The notes beneath the pieces were generated by a model. It saw only the letters and a program-made list of their open reading frames with translations, ran no database searches and was not told the origin of the DNA. 64,000 bases of DNA from Blastococcus sp. URHD0036 (GTDB taxonomy: Bacteria > Actinomycetota > Actinomycetes > Mycobacteriales > Geodermatophilaceae), in the NCBI RefSeq assembly GCF_000701365.1, contig NZ_JNIK01000005.1:1-64000 (forward strand). Direction: 5' to 3'. Made by a program: the position numbers and the translations under genes. Below, one piece after another: positions 42,418 to 50,547 of the stretch. How positions within the stretch are numbered: the stretch's first letter is position 1; the number at the start of each line of letters is the position of its first letter.

Positions 42418-43423
42418 CGAGCATCACCTCTCGTCGGTCACCCAGGATGCCCTGGGGCCGGAAGATCATGAGGAGCATCAGCCCCACACCGATGATGATG
42501 AACCGGATGTAGGCGATGTCGGTCGTCGAGAGCAGGTCGCCCCACTCGAAGAGACCGAAGAAGGAGTTGTCCCCGCTGACCAGGGCGGCGAGCGCGCTGT
42601 CGGAGAACGCGATGATGAACCACAGCAGCATCGCTCCGATGACCGGTCCCATGACCCGGGCGGCACCGCCGAGGATGAGCGCGCCGTAGGCGAGGAACGT
42701 GTTGGCGTTCTGGTACTGGTCCGGGTTCTGGGAGCCCGTGCCGACCGCGTAGACCATCCCGCCGAGCGCCCCGAACACACCGCCCAGGACGAGCGACTGC
42801 ATCTTGAACGCGTAGACGTTCTTGCCGAGGGCGCGGGCGGCGTCCTCGTCCTCGCGGACGGCCCGCAGCACGCGGCCCCAGGGGCTGCGCATGAGCGCCC
42901 ACACGAGGAGGCAGCTCAACGCGACCAGGGTCCACCCGACGGTGATCACCCAGAGCTCACCGCCGCTCCAGCGGGTGCCGAGGATGTCGTAGCGCTTGGC
43001 CACCGACCACGGGGCCAGCGACAGGAAGTCCGCGTTGAAGTCGGAGATGCCCTGCGTGCTGTTCGTCAGCTCCGTCGACCCGCCGGACCGGAAGACCAGG
43101 CGCAACGCCTCGGCCGCGGCGATCGTGACGATCGCGAGGTAGTCGGCGCGCAGCCGCAGGGTGGGCAGGCCGAGGAGCAGGGCAAGGAACACCGCCGCGG
43201 CGATGCCGACGAGGACGCCGACCCAGAACGGCAGGTCCCACTTCGACACCGAGATGGCGACGCCGAAGCCGCCGAGCATCGCGAAGGCGATCTGCCCGAA
43301 GTTGAGCAGGCCGGTGTAGCCGAAGTGGAGGTTCAGGCCGATGGCCAGGAGGGCGAAGAACACCGCCTGGTAGGCGAACATCGCGCGGACGCCGAGCTGG
43401 AAGGCGTCGAGGAGGTCTGCCAT
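42407..43423 (-). CDS. livM: Branched-chain amino-acid ABC transporter permease LivM
   Basis: 338 residues, strongly hydrophobic with about nine helices. The conserved LivM segments are visible: GLNLHFGYTGLLNFGQIAFAMLGGFG near residues 28-53, GLPTLRLRADYLAIVTIAAAEALRLV near 86-111, and the EAA-like cytoplasmic loop SPWGRVLRAVREDEDAARALGKN, which contacts the ATPases. The C-terminal IGVGLMLLMIFRPQGILGDRRE is typical. It lies 5 bases after livH on the same strand and overlaps livG. Confidence 0.94.
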   Translation of the reverse strand: MADLLDAFQLGVRAMFAYQAVFFALLAIGLNLHFGYTGLLNFGQIAFAMLGGFGVAISVSKWDLPFWVGVLVGIAAAVFLALLLGLPTLRLRADYLAIVTIAAAEALRLVFRSGGSTELTNSTQGISDFNADFLSLAPWSVAKRYDILGTRWSGGELWVITVGWTLVALSCLLVWALMRSPWGRVLRAVREDEDAARALGKNVYAFKMQSLVLGGVFGALGGMVYAVGTGSQNPDQYQNANTFLAYGALILGGAARVMGPVIGAMLLWFIIAFSDSALAALVSGDNSFFGLFEWGDLLSTTDIAYIRFIIIGVGLMLLMIFRPQGILGDRREVMLDAR

Positions 43424-43428
43424 GGCCG

Positions 43429-44790
43429 TCAGCCGATCCGGGCTTTGCTGCCCAGGATGCCCTGGGGCCGGACGATCAGGATGAGGATCAAGAGCAGCAG
43501 CCCTCCGACGTACTTCATGTCATCACGGATGACGAGCGTGGACATCTGCACGAAGACGCCGACGATGACGCTGCCGATGAGAGCGCCGTAGGCGGTTCCG
43601 AGGCCACCGAGGGTGACGCCGGCGAACATGAGCAGCAGCAGGCGGAAGCCCATGTCCCACTGGATCTGGTCCGACAGCCCGAGCAGCACCCCGCCGAGCG
43701 CGGCGAGCGCGCCGCCCATGACCCAGACGACCAGGATCACGCGGTCGACGTTGATGCCCGAGGAGGCGGCGAGGTCGCGGTTGTCGGCGACCGCGCGCAT
43801 CGCCTTGCCGATCCGGGTGCGCTGCAGCATCAGGGCCACGGCGAGCAGGACGACGAGCGAGATGATGATCGAGTACAGGTCCCGGTCGGTGAGGGCGAAG
43901 GTGCCGTAGTCCCGAGCGCGCTGCGACTGGTAGTCGGTGTAGGGGTTGGAGCGGCCGCCGTAGACCGTCTGGATGATGTAGCGCACCGCCAGCGACAGAC
44001 CGATCGAGACCACCAGCGCCGCGACGAGGCCGGTGCCCCGCCGGCGCAGCGGCCGCCACAGCGCCAGCTCGTTGAGCGCGCCGATCAACCCGCCGATGAT
44101 CACGGCCAGCACGGCCGAGGCCAGCAGGGGGATGTCGGCGTCCACGTTGAGGTAGAAGGCGACGATCGCGCCGATGGTGACCATCTCGCCGTGCGCGAAG
44201 TTGGTCAGGCCGGTCGTGCCGAAGATCAGCGAGAGGCCGACGGCGCAGATCGCGATGAGCAACCCGAAGCGCAGCCCGTCGACGAACAGCTGGACGGCGA
44301 GGATGCGTTCGCTGCCCCCGCCCCGCTCACCGGAGGAGAGGGCGAAGTTCACCGGCTCCCGGCCGTTGACCTCGACGGTGACCGTGCGGGTGTCGCCGCC
44401 GCCACCGACCGTCACGCCCTCGGGCAGGGAGTCGGCGTCGAGGGTGACGACGTACTCGCCGGCGGCGGGCACCGGCACCGAGAAGCGGCCGCGTTCGTCG
44501 CTCTCGGCCTCGCCGACCTCCTGGCCGTCCGCGGTCTCGACCGTGACCGTCACGCCCTCGATGGGGCCGGTCGTGTTGGTCGTCAGCGTGCCGCGGACCT
44601 GCTCGCCGTCCGCCGAGGCGACGCCCGGCGTGAGGACGGCGATGCCGAGGCCGACGAAGGTGACCAGCAGCAGCCGGATGAGGGTCCGCTTGCCGGTGGA
44701 TCGGTGACCGGGGGTACCGGTCTTCCCCGCGGAGGGGGACGGCGTCCGACGGGGGTCTTCCCGGCGGACGCGATCTGGCGCGTGCGTCAC
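43429..44790 (-). CDS. livH: LivH permease fused to an N-terminal secreted carboxypeptidase-regulatory-like domain
   Basis: 453 residues, against about 300 for ordinary LivH. Residues 36-60 form a signal-like segment ending VASA. Residues 64-150 (RGTLTTNTTGPIEGVTVTV, ESDERGRFSVPVPAAGEYVVTLD, VEVNGREPVNFAL) look like a CarboxypepD_reg/Ig-like beta-sandwich facing outside. The permease begins near 165: FGLLIAICAVGLSLIFGTTGLTNFAHGEMV, the loop RTRIGKAMRAVADNRDLAASSGIN and the C-terminal RPQGILGSKARIG. GTG 44790 has GGGAG upstream. It is the first gene of the operon; TACCGT near 44826 may be its -10 box. Confidence 0.9.
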   Translation of the reverse strand: MTHAPDRVRREDPRRTPSPSAGKTGTPGHRSTGKRTLIRLLLVTFVGLGIAVLTPGVASADGEQVRGTLTTNTTGPIEGVTVTVETADGQEVGEAESDERGRFSVPVPAAGEYVVTLDADSLPEGVTVGGGGDTRTVTVEVNGREPVNFALSSGERGGGSERILAVQLFVDGLRFGLLIAICAVGLSLIFGTTGLTNFAHGEMVTIGAIVAFYLNVDADIPLLASAVLAVIIGGLIGALNELALWRPLRRRGTGLVAALVVSIGLSLAVRYIIQTVYGGRSNPYTDYQSQRARDYGTFALTDRDLYSIIISLVVLLAVALMLQRTRIGKAMRAVADNRDLAASSGINVDRVILVVWVMGGALAALGGVLLGLSDQIQWDMGFRLLLLMFAGVTLGGLGTAYGALIGSVIVGVFVQMSTLVIRDDMKYVGGLLLLILILIVRPQGILGSKARIG

Positions 44791-44980
44791 GCGTGCTCCC
44801 TGCGTGTCAGTGGAGCACGGACGGTAACCCAGGGATGTTGCACAACTGTTCCGCAGCCGGACAGCTGTGACCGTTCCGCGACCCGCCACTCCTGCCACGA
44901 CCGTCACGGAGACGGCGCGCCGGAGTGGTGGGAGCCGACGGCGCTGCCATCCTGCGCCCACCGTCAAGGGGAGGCATCCG

Positions 44981-45613
44981 GTGTCCGCATCCGGTTCTCG
45001 GTCCCACGTCCGGACCCGCGTCGCACAGCTCGGTGACCTGCCCGTCGTCCTGTCGCTGGTCCGCCAGCACCGGTCGGACTCCCACGCGGAGGGCGTGCTC
45101 ACCGGTCAGGCGCCCGGGTCGGCGGCCGCGGCCGGGTTCCGGCGGCTGCTCGCCGACGCCGGGTACCGCGTGGTCCTCGCGGTGCTGCCGGGCGCGACCA
45201 CCCGCTCGGGGGACACCCCGGGTGACGAGGTGGTCGGTCTGGCCGTCCTGGGGCTGGACCCGCTGTCGGTGGTGCTCGGCGTCCCGCAGGTGACGATCGA
45301 CAACCTCGTCGTCCACCGCGACCACCGGCGGCGCGGGGTCGGTGCCGCGCTGCTGGCCGCGGCGGCGGAGCACGCGCAGCGCTGCGGCGCCGGGCACGTC
45401 GTCGCGGCGGTGGGGCACGAGGCGGAACGGCAGCGGTTCTTCGCCCGCATGGGCTTCGCGCCCCTGCACGGCCGGCGGATCGTGCCCCGGGACAACCTCC
45501 TGCGGGCCCTGGCCGGCCGGCAGCGCGGCGGCGCGGCCGTCCCGCTGCCGCGGCGCCGGCGGCCGTTGCCGGCCCGGGCACTGCCGGCGCTCGGCCGGGT
45601 CCTCGAGGCCTGA
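44981..45613 (+). CDS. GNAT-family N-acetyltransferase
   Basis: 210 residues. The acetyl-CoA fold is seen as GDEVVGLAVLGLDPLSVVLGVPQVTIDNLVVHRDHRRRGVGAALLAAAAEHAQRCG, where RDHRRRGVGAAL is the pyrophosphate-binding Q/RxxGxG/A loop, then the C-terminal strand ERQRFFARMGFAPLHGRRIV. The acceptor is unknown. The GTG at 44981 is chosen because AAGGGGAGG lies 6 bases before it; longer in-frame starts lack such a signal. Divergent from the liv operon across 190 bases that hold both promoters and no other gene. Confidence 0.83.
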   Translation: MSASGSRSHVRTRVAQLGDLPVVLSLVRQHRSDSHAEGVLTGQAPGSAAAAGFRRLLADAGYRVVLAVLPGATTRSGDTPGDEVVGLAVLGLDPLSVVLGVPQVTIDNLVVHRDHRRRGVGAALLAAAAEHAQRCGAGHVVAAVGHEAERQRFFARMGFAPLHGRRIVPRDNLLRALAGRQRGGAAVPLPRRRRPLPARALPALGRVLEA

Positions 45614-45628
45614 GCGGCCCCCCGGGAC

Positions 45629-46036
45629 TCAGCCGGCGAGCGTCATGCAGGTCAACCGCGCGGTGGCGGTGACCCGGCCGGTGTCGTCGGTGACCTCGAC
45701 GAGGAAGGTCGACAGCGTCCGGCCGCGGCGCACCGGCGTGGCGACGGCGGTGACGGTGCCCGAGGTGGCGGCCCGCAGGTAGCTGGCGTTGAGCTCGACC
45801 CCCACGACCTGTCGCTCGGGACCGGCGTTGAGCGCCGCGGCCCAAGAGCCGACGGACTCGACGAGGGCGCAGGTGGCCCCGCCGTGCAGGAGGCCGTAGG
45901 GCTGCTGGTTGCCCTCGACCGGCATCGTGGCCACCGTCCGATCGGGGTCGAAGTCGGTGATGCGGATGCCGAGCTTGTCGTCCAGCGGGCTGCTCTGGTC
46001 GGCGGGGATCCACTCGGGCGGCGCGGCGACGGTCAC
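45629..46036 (-). CDS. PaaI-type hotdog thioesterase
   Basis: 135 residues. The hotdog motif QPYGLLHGGATCALVESVGSWAA carries the HGG turn and the catalytic acidic residue of PaaI-like acyl-CoA thioesterases. VGVELNASYLRAATSGTVTAVATPVRRGRTLSTF is the central sheet. Likely acts on a small acyl or aryl-CoA. The GTG at 46036 lies 8 bases after a TACCGT box on the minus strand, so the start is probably leaderless. It is divergent from polA with 83 bases between start codons. Confidence 0.87.
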   Translation of the reverse strand: MTVAAPPEWIPADQSSPLDDKLGIRITDFDPDRTVATMPVEGNQQPYGLLHGGATCALVESVGSWAAALNAGPERQVVGVELNASYLRAATSGTVTAVATPVRRGRTLSTFLVEVTDDTGRVTATARLTCMTLAG

Positions 46037-46044
46037 GGAGGGCG

Positions 46045-46050
46045 ACGGTA
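46045..46050 (-). promoter_or_regulatory. -10 box of leaderless promoter for the PaaI-type gene
   Basis: TACCGT on the minus strand, 8 bases before the GTG at 46036. Confidence 0.5.
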
Positions 46051-46105
46051 GCGAGTGCCCGCCCGACGGCCACCCGGGGGAGCGGTCGTTGTCGGTGGGC
46101 GCACC

Positions 46106-46111
46106 TAGGAT
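46106..46111 (+). promoter_or_regulatory. -10 box of leaderless promoter for polA
   Basis: TAGGAT with 8 bases to the ATG at 46120. Confidence 0.55.
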
Positions 46112-46119
46112 CGCGGGCG

Positions 46120-48858
46120 ATGTCCGCACCGGTCACCACCTCCGCGCCCGCCGCCCCCGCCAGCTCGAGCGGGGCGCGTCCCCGCCTGCTGCTGCTCGAC
46201 GGGCACTCGCTGGCCTATCGCGCGTTCTTCGCGCTGCCGGTGGAGAACTTCTCCACGACGACCGGGCAGCCGACCAACGCCGTGTACGGCTTCACCTCGA
46301 TGCTGATCAACGTCCTGCGCGACGAGGCGCCCAGCCACCTCGCCGTCGCCTTCGACGTCGGGCGCAAGACGTTCCGCAGCGAGATCTACGCGGAGTACAA
46401 GGCCAACCGCTCGGAGAGCCCCACCGACTTCCGCGGCCAGGTCAGCCTCATCCAGGAGGTGCTCGCCGCGCTGCACGTGCCGGTGATCACCGCGGAGAAC
46501 TACGAGGCCGACGACGTCATCGCCACGCTCACCGTGCAGGCCGTCGACGCGGGCATGGACGTGCTGATCTGCACCGGTGACCGCGACGCGCTGCAGCTGG
46601 TCAACGAGCACGTGACCGTCTTGTACCCGCGCAAGGGCGTCTCCGACCTCACCCGGTTCACCCCGGAGGAGGTCGAGACCAAGTACGGCCTCACGCCGAC
46701 GCAGTATCCCGACTTCGCCGCTCTGCGCGGGGACCCGAGCGACAACCTCCCCAGCATCCCGAGCGTGGGGGAGAAGACCGCGGCCAAGTGGGTCCGCGAG
46801 TACGGCTCCCTCGACGCGCTCGTGGACCAGGTCGACACGGTCAAGGGCAAGGTCGGGGAGAAGCTGCGCGAGCACCTGTCCTCGGTCCTGCAGAACCGCC
46901 GGCTGACCGAGCTGGACCGTGCCGTCCCGCTCGAGGTCGGGCCGGTCGACCTCGCCGTCCAGGCGTGGGACCGCAACGAGGTCCACACGCTGTTCGACAA
47001 CCTGCAGTTCCGGGTGCTGCGCGACCGCCTCTTCGCGACGCTGACCAGCGCCGAGCCGGAGGTCGAGGGCGGCTTCGACGTCACCGAGGACGACGTGGAG
47101 CCCGGTGGGCTGGCCGCCTGGCTGGACGCGCATGCCACCGGCCGCACCGGGCTGGTCTTCCGCGGCACGTGGGGCCGGGGCACCGGCGAGCTCACCGGCC
47201 TGGCGCTGGCCGCCGGCGACGACCACGCGACGTTCGTCGACCTCGGGCCGGACCTGGACCCGGCCGACGAGCAGGCGCTGGCCGCCTGGCTGGCCGATCC
47301 CGACCGCCCCAAGGTCGCGCACGACGTCAAGGGCCCGCTGCTGGCGGTCTGGTCGCGGGGCTGGGAGCTGGCGGGCCTGGTCAGCGACACCGCGCTGGCC
47401 GCCTACCTGACGAACCCGGGTCAGCGCTCGTTCGACCTGGGTGACCTCGCGGTCCGCTACCTGCGCCGCGAGCTCAAGGACGCCGCGGCGCCCGAGGGTC
47501 AGCTCACCCTCGACGGCCTGGGCCCGACCGAGGCCGACCTCGCCGCCGAGGCCGCGCACGCCGACGTGCTCAAGGCCGTGGCGGTCAACGACCTGTCCGA
47601 CGCGCTCGAGCAGCTGCTCGGTCAGCGCGGCGGTGACGGGCTGCTCGGCGGGATCGAGCTGCCCCTGACCCGGGTGCTCGCGGCGATGGAGTACCGGGGC
47701 ATCGCCGCGGACCTGGACTTCCTGCACGACCTGCAGAAGGAGTTCGCCGACGGCGTCGCCGCCGCGGCCGCCGAGTGCTACGCCGTGATCGGGCACGAGG
47801 TGAACCTCGGCTCGCCCAAGCAGCTGCAGGCGGTGCTCTTCGACGAGCTCGGGCTACCGAAGACCAAGAAGATCAAGTCCGGCTACACGACCGACGCCGA
47901 CGCGCTCACCTCGCTGCTGGCGACGACCGGGCACCCGTTCCTCGAGCACCTGCTGCGCCACCGCGACGTCACCCGGCTGCGGACCGTCATCGACGGCCTC
48001 ATCCCGATGGTCGACGACGGCGGCCGCATCCACACCACCTTCCAGCAGACGATCGCCGCCACCGGCCGGCTGTCCTCGATCGACCCGAACCTGCAGAACA
48101 TCCCGATCCGCACCGCCGAGGGGCGCCGCATCCGGCAGGCCTTCGTCGTCGGGGCCGGGTTCGAGTCGCTGATGACGGCCGACTACAGCCAGATCGAGAT
48201 GCGGATCATGGCCCACCTCTCCGGCGACGAGGGCCTGATCGAGGCCTTCACGTCGGGGGAGGACCTGCACTCCTTCGTCGCCTCCCGGGCCTTCGACATC
48301 CCCATCGACCAGGTCGACCCGGAGATGCGCCGCCGGATCAAGGCGATGAGCTACGGGCTGGCCTACGGGCTGAGCGCGTACGGGCTGTCCGGTCAGCTGC
48401 GCATCTCCGTGGAGGAGGCGCGCGAGCAGATGCACGCCTACTTCGAGCGCTTCGGCGGCATCCGCGACTACTTGGACACCGTCGTCGACGACGCCCGCAA
48501 GACCGGCTACACCGAGACCACGCTGGGCCGGCGCCGGTACCTGCCCGACCTGACCAGCGACAACGGGCAGCGCCGGCAGATGGCCGAGCGCATGGCCCTC
48601 AACGCGCCCATCCAGGGATCGGCCGCCGACGTCATCAAGGTCGCGATGCTGAACGTCGAGAAGGCGATCGCCGCCGAGGGCCTGACGTCGCGGATGCTCC
48701 TGCAGGTGCACGACGAGCTCGTGCTCGAGGTCGCGCCGGGGGAGCGGGAGGCGCTGGAGGTGCTGGTCCGCCGCGAGATGGCCGGGGCCGCGGAGCTGTC
48801 GGTGCCGCTCGAGGTCTCGGTCGGCTTCGGCCGCACCTGGAACGACGCGGCGCACTGA
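46120..48858 (+). CDS. polA: DNA polymerase I
   Basis: Repair and lagging-strand polymerase. 912 residues. The 5' nuclease domain (1-310) has LLLDGHSLAYRAF, FDVGRKTFRSEIYAEYKANR and ICTGDRDALQLV. The 3'-5' exonuclease-like middle (about 320-500) lacks a clear DxE set, so proofreading is probably absent, as in other actinobacterial PolA. The polymerase domain (about 530-912) has motif A MTADYSQIEMRIMAHLS, the O-helix RRRIKAMSYGLAYGLS and motif C LLQVHDELVLEV. The ATG follows a TAGGAT box by 8 bases. Dispersed repeat copy C starts 3 bases after the stop. Confidence 0.96.
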   Translation: MSAPVTTSAPAAPASSSGARPRLLLLDGHSLAYRAFFALPVENFSTTTGQPTNAVYGFTSMLINVLRDEAPSHLAVAFDVGRKTFRSEIYAEYKANRSESPTDFRGQVSLIQEVLAALHVPVITAENYEADDVIATLTVQAVDAGMDVLICTGDRDALQLVNEHVTVLYPRKGVSDLTRFTPEEVETKYGLTPTQYPDFAALRGDPSDNLPSIPSVGEKTAAKWVREYGSLDALVDQVDTVKGKVGEKLREHLSSVLQNRRLTELDRAVPLEVGPVDLAVQAWDRNEVHTLFDNLQFRVLRDRLFATLTSAEPEVEGGFDVTEDDVEPGGLAAWLDAHATGRTGLVFRGTWGRGTGELTGLALAAGDDHATFVDLGPDLDPADEQALAAWLADPDRPKVAHDVKGPLLAVWSRGWELAGLVSDTALAAYLTNPGQRSFDLGDLAVRYLRRELKDAAAPEGQLTLDGLGPTEADLAAEAAHADVLKAVAVNDLSDALEQLLGQRGGDGLLGGIELPLTRVLAAMEYRGIAADLDFLHDLQKEFADGVAAAAAECYAVIGHEVNLGSPKQLQAVLFDELGLPKTKKIKSGYTTDADALTSLLATTGHPFLEHLLRHRDVTRLRTVIDGLIPMVDDGGRIHTTFQQTIAATGRLSSIDPNLQNIPIRTAEGRRIRQAFVVGAGFESLMTADYSQIEMRIMAHLSGDEGLIEAFTSGEDLHSFVASRAFDIPIDQVDPEMRRRIKAMSYGLAYGLSAYGLSGQLRISVEEAREQMHAYFERFGGIRDYLDTVVDDARKTGYTETTLGRRRYLPDLTSDNGQRRQMAERMALNAPIQGSAADVIKVAMLNVEKAIAAEGLTSRMLLQVHDELVLEVAPGEREALEVLVRREMAGAAELSVPLEVSVGFGRTWNDAAH

Positions 48859-48861
48859 GCA

Positions 48862-48961
48862 CATCGCGGTCCTCCGGACCGCACCGCGGCCAGGTGCCGT
48901 CCCGGCCGCCGTGGAGCCGTTGCCCATGTCTCCGTCGGGGAGCCCTCCGGGCCCCCGCGAC
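48862..48961 (-). repeat. Dispersed intergenic repeat, copy C (after polA, inverted)
   Basis: The core at 48865-48903 is identical on the minus strand to copy B over 39 bases. The similarity to copy A extends to about 48961. It lies between the polA stop and the DUF1990 remnant. Confidence 0.75.
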
Positions 48962-49045
48962 GGATCCACTCCAGCGGAGTGACGTCCCGACCCGGGCACG
49001 ACCGCGCGACTTCCCCGCCGCTCGCCCGCGTGGTCACGGAGAAGC

Positions 49046-49396
49046 GGGTTCACCGTCGAGCCCGGGGGGCGCGTCCAGGCGGGCGCCGACACCTGGCTGG
49101 TCGCCCGGATCGGCCCGCTCCGGATCCGGGAGCCGGCGCGGGTGGTCGCCGTGGTGGACCGGCCGGACCGCTGCGGTTACGCCTACGGCACCCTCGACGG
49201 CCATCCCGTGTCGGGCGAGGAGGCCTTCGTGCTGCACCGCTACCCCGACGGCGCGGTCCACCTCACCCTGCGCTCGGTGACCCGACCGGGTGGGGGCCTG
49301 TGGCGGCTCGCCTTCCCGGCCGTGCTGGTCGCCCAGCGGGTGTACCGCGCCCGGTACGCCCGCGCCCTGCTCGCTCCGAGGTCACCCTCCACTTGA
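49046..49396 (+). pseudogene. C-terminal remnant of a DUF1990 family gene
   Basis: The open frame from 49046 reads GFTVEPGGRVQAGADTWLV, RIGPLRIREPARVVAVVDRPDRC and CGYAYGTLDGHPVSGEEAFVL, which matches the second half of DUF1990 proteins (usually 170-220 residues). The first half is missing. No ATG, GTG or TTG precedes the homologous region in this frame after the stop at 48980-48982; the first GTG is at 49142, inside the domain. Dispersed repeat copy C lies directly upstream, so truncation by rearrangement at that repeat is plausible. A short functional product from 49142 (84 residues) cannot be excluded. Confidence 0.65.
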
Positions 49397-49448
49397 GGTC
49401 GACGGTCGGGTCGCCGTCCGCCATCCGGTCTCGCGGTCTTCCTCGTGC

Positions 49449-49478
49449 TCTTGCGGTGCTGCAGCGCCGCAAGAGCGC
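49449..49478. terminator. Near-perfect 30-base palindrome between the DUF1990 remnant and the methyltransferase gene
   Basis: A self-complementary stretch at 49449-49478 with one mismatched pair, lying between convergent stops. It can end both the remnant and the minus-strand methyltransferase gene. Confidence 0.6.
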
Positions 49479-49508
49479 GGGAGACACCGCACGAGCGACG
49501 ACCAGCAG

Positions 49509-50336
49509 TCAGGCGCGGTGGGTGACGAGGATCAGGGTGCCGGGCACCAGGGCGCCGCGGGCCGGCGACCACTGGCCCCACTCCTGCGTGCGCCCCGGGG
49601 TCCACTCCGGCTCGACCAGGTCGTCGAGCACCAGCCCCGCGCCGACCACCGCGCGCACCCAGTCCCCGACCGTGCGGTGGTGCTCGACGTAGGTGGCCCG
49701 CCCGTCGTCGTCGGTCTCCACGTACGGCGTCCGGTCGAAGTAGGACGACGTCACGGTCAGGTCGGCCGGGTCGGGGGAGTCCGGCAGCGGCCAGCGCATC
49801 GGGTGGTTCACCGAGGCGACGAAGCGGCCGCCGGGGCGGAGTACCCGGGCGACCTCCCGCAGCGCGCCCTCGACGTCGGCCACGAACGGCAGCCCGCCGA
49901 ACGCCGAGCAGACGACGTCGACGGACGCCCCGGCCAGCGGCAGCGCACCGACGTCGGCCTGCAGCAGCGGCACGGGCAGCCCGGTGACGGCGTTCAGCTC
50001 CGCTGCGCGGGCGAGCATCCCCGCGGAGAGGTCGAGCGCCACGACGTCGGCCCCGGCCCGTCGCAGCCACCGGGCGCACGGCGCCGAGCCACAGCCGACC
50101 TCCAGCACCCGGCGGCCGGCGACCTCCCCCAGCAGGTGCGCGTCGTCCTCGCGCAGGCCCTCGGGGCACCAGAGGAAGTCGACGTCCCCGAGGTCGTCGC
50201 CGTGCTCGGCGAGGTAGGCGGGCGCTGCGGCGTCCCACCAGATCCGGTTGGCGTGCACGGACTCGGCGTCGTCGGCGCGGCGGCGGGCGACGCCGCCGGC
50301 GGCGGGGTAGCCGTCGGGACCCAGGGGGAGGCTCAT
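49509..50336 (-). CDS. Class I SAM-dependent methyltransferase
   Basis: 275 residues. Motif [20 protein letters not shown], then [17 protein letters not shown], the acidic [24 protein letters not shown] (motifs II/III) and [21 protein letters not shown], typical of methyltransferase_11. The N-terminal [34 protein letters not shown] is characteristic of a conserved actinobacterial subgroup whose substrate is unknown. The start is uncertain: ATG 50336 is given, with in-frame GTG codons at 50339 and 50354 as alternatives; none has a ribosome-binding site. Divergent from rpsA. Confidence 0.87.
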   Translation of the reverse strand: MSLPLGPDGYPAAGGVARRRADDAESVHANRIWWDAAAPAYLAEHGDDLGDVDFLWCPEGLREDDAHLLGEVAGRRVLEVGCGSAPCARWLRRAGADVVALDLSAGMLARAAELNAVTGLPVPLLQADVGALPLAGASVDVVCSAFGGLPFVADVEGALREVARVLRPGGRFVASVNHPMRWPLPDSPDPADLTVTSSYFDRTPYVETDDDGRATYVEHHRTVGDWVRAVVGAGLVLDDLVEPEWTPGRTQEWGQWSPARGALVPGTLILVTHRA

Positions 50337-50385
50337 CACGGGCGAGAGTGACACGCCGGGACCGCTGATCCGTGCCGGACCCCGG

Positions 50386-50415
50386 TGGACCCGGGGCCAC
50401 CCGGCTCCGTACCAT
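50386..50415 (+). promoter_or_regulatory. Probable promoter of rpsA
   Basis: TGGACC at 50386-50391 and TACCAT at 50410-50415 with an 18-base spacer. The leader would be about 125 bases, longer than for most genes here, as is common for S1 genes. Confidence 0.45.
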
Positions 50416-50547
50416 GGGAATGCGCCAGAGGTCTGTCAACGCTGTCCCTCCACGGGGATTCGCGCGCCGGCTCTCCCCGTTCCCCGCGGTCACTCGGCCG
50501 CGGGACGTCCTGTCCCTACGCATCCCCCGTCCGGAGCAACCAACCAC

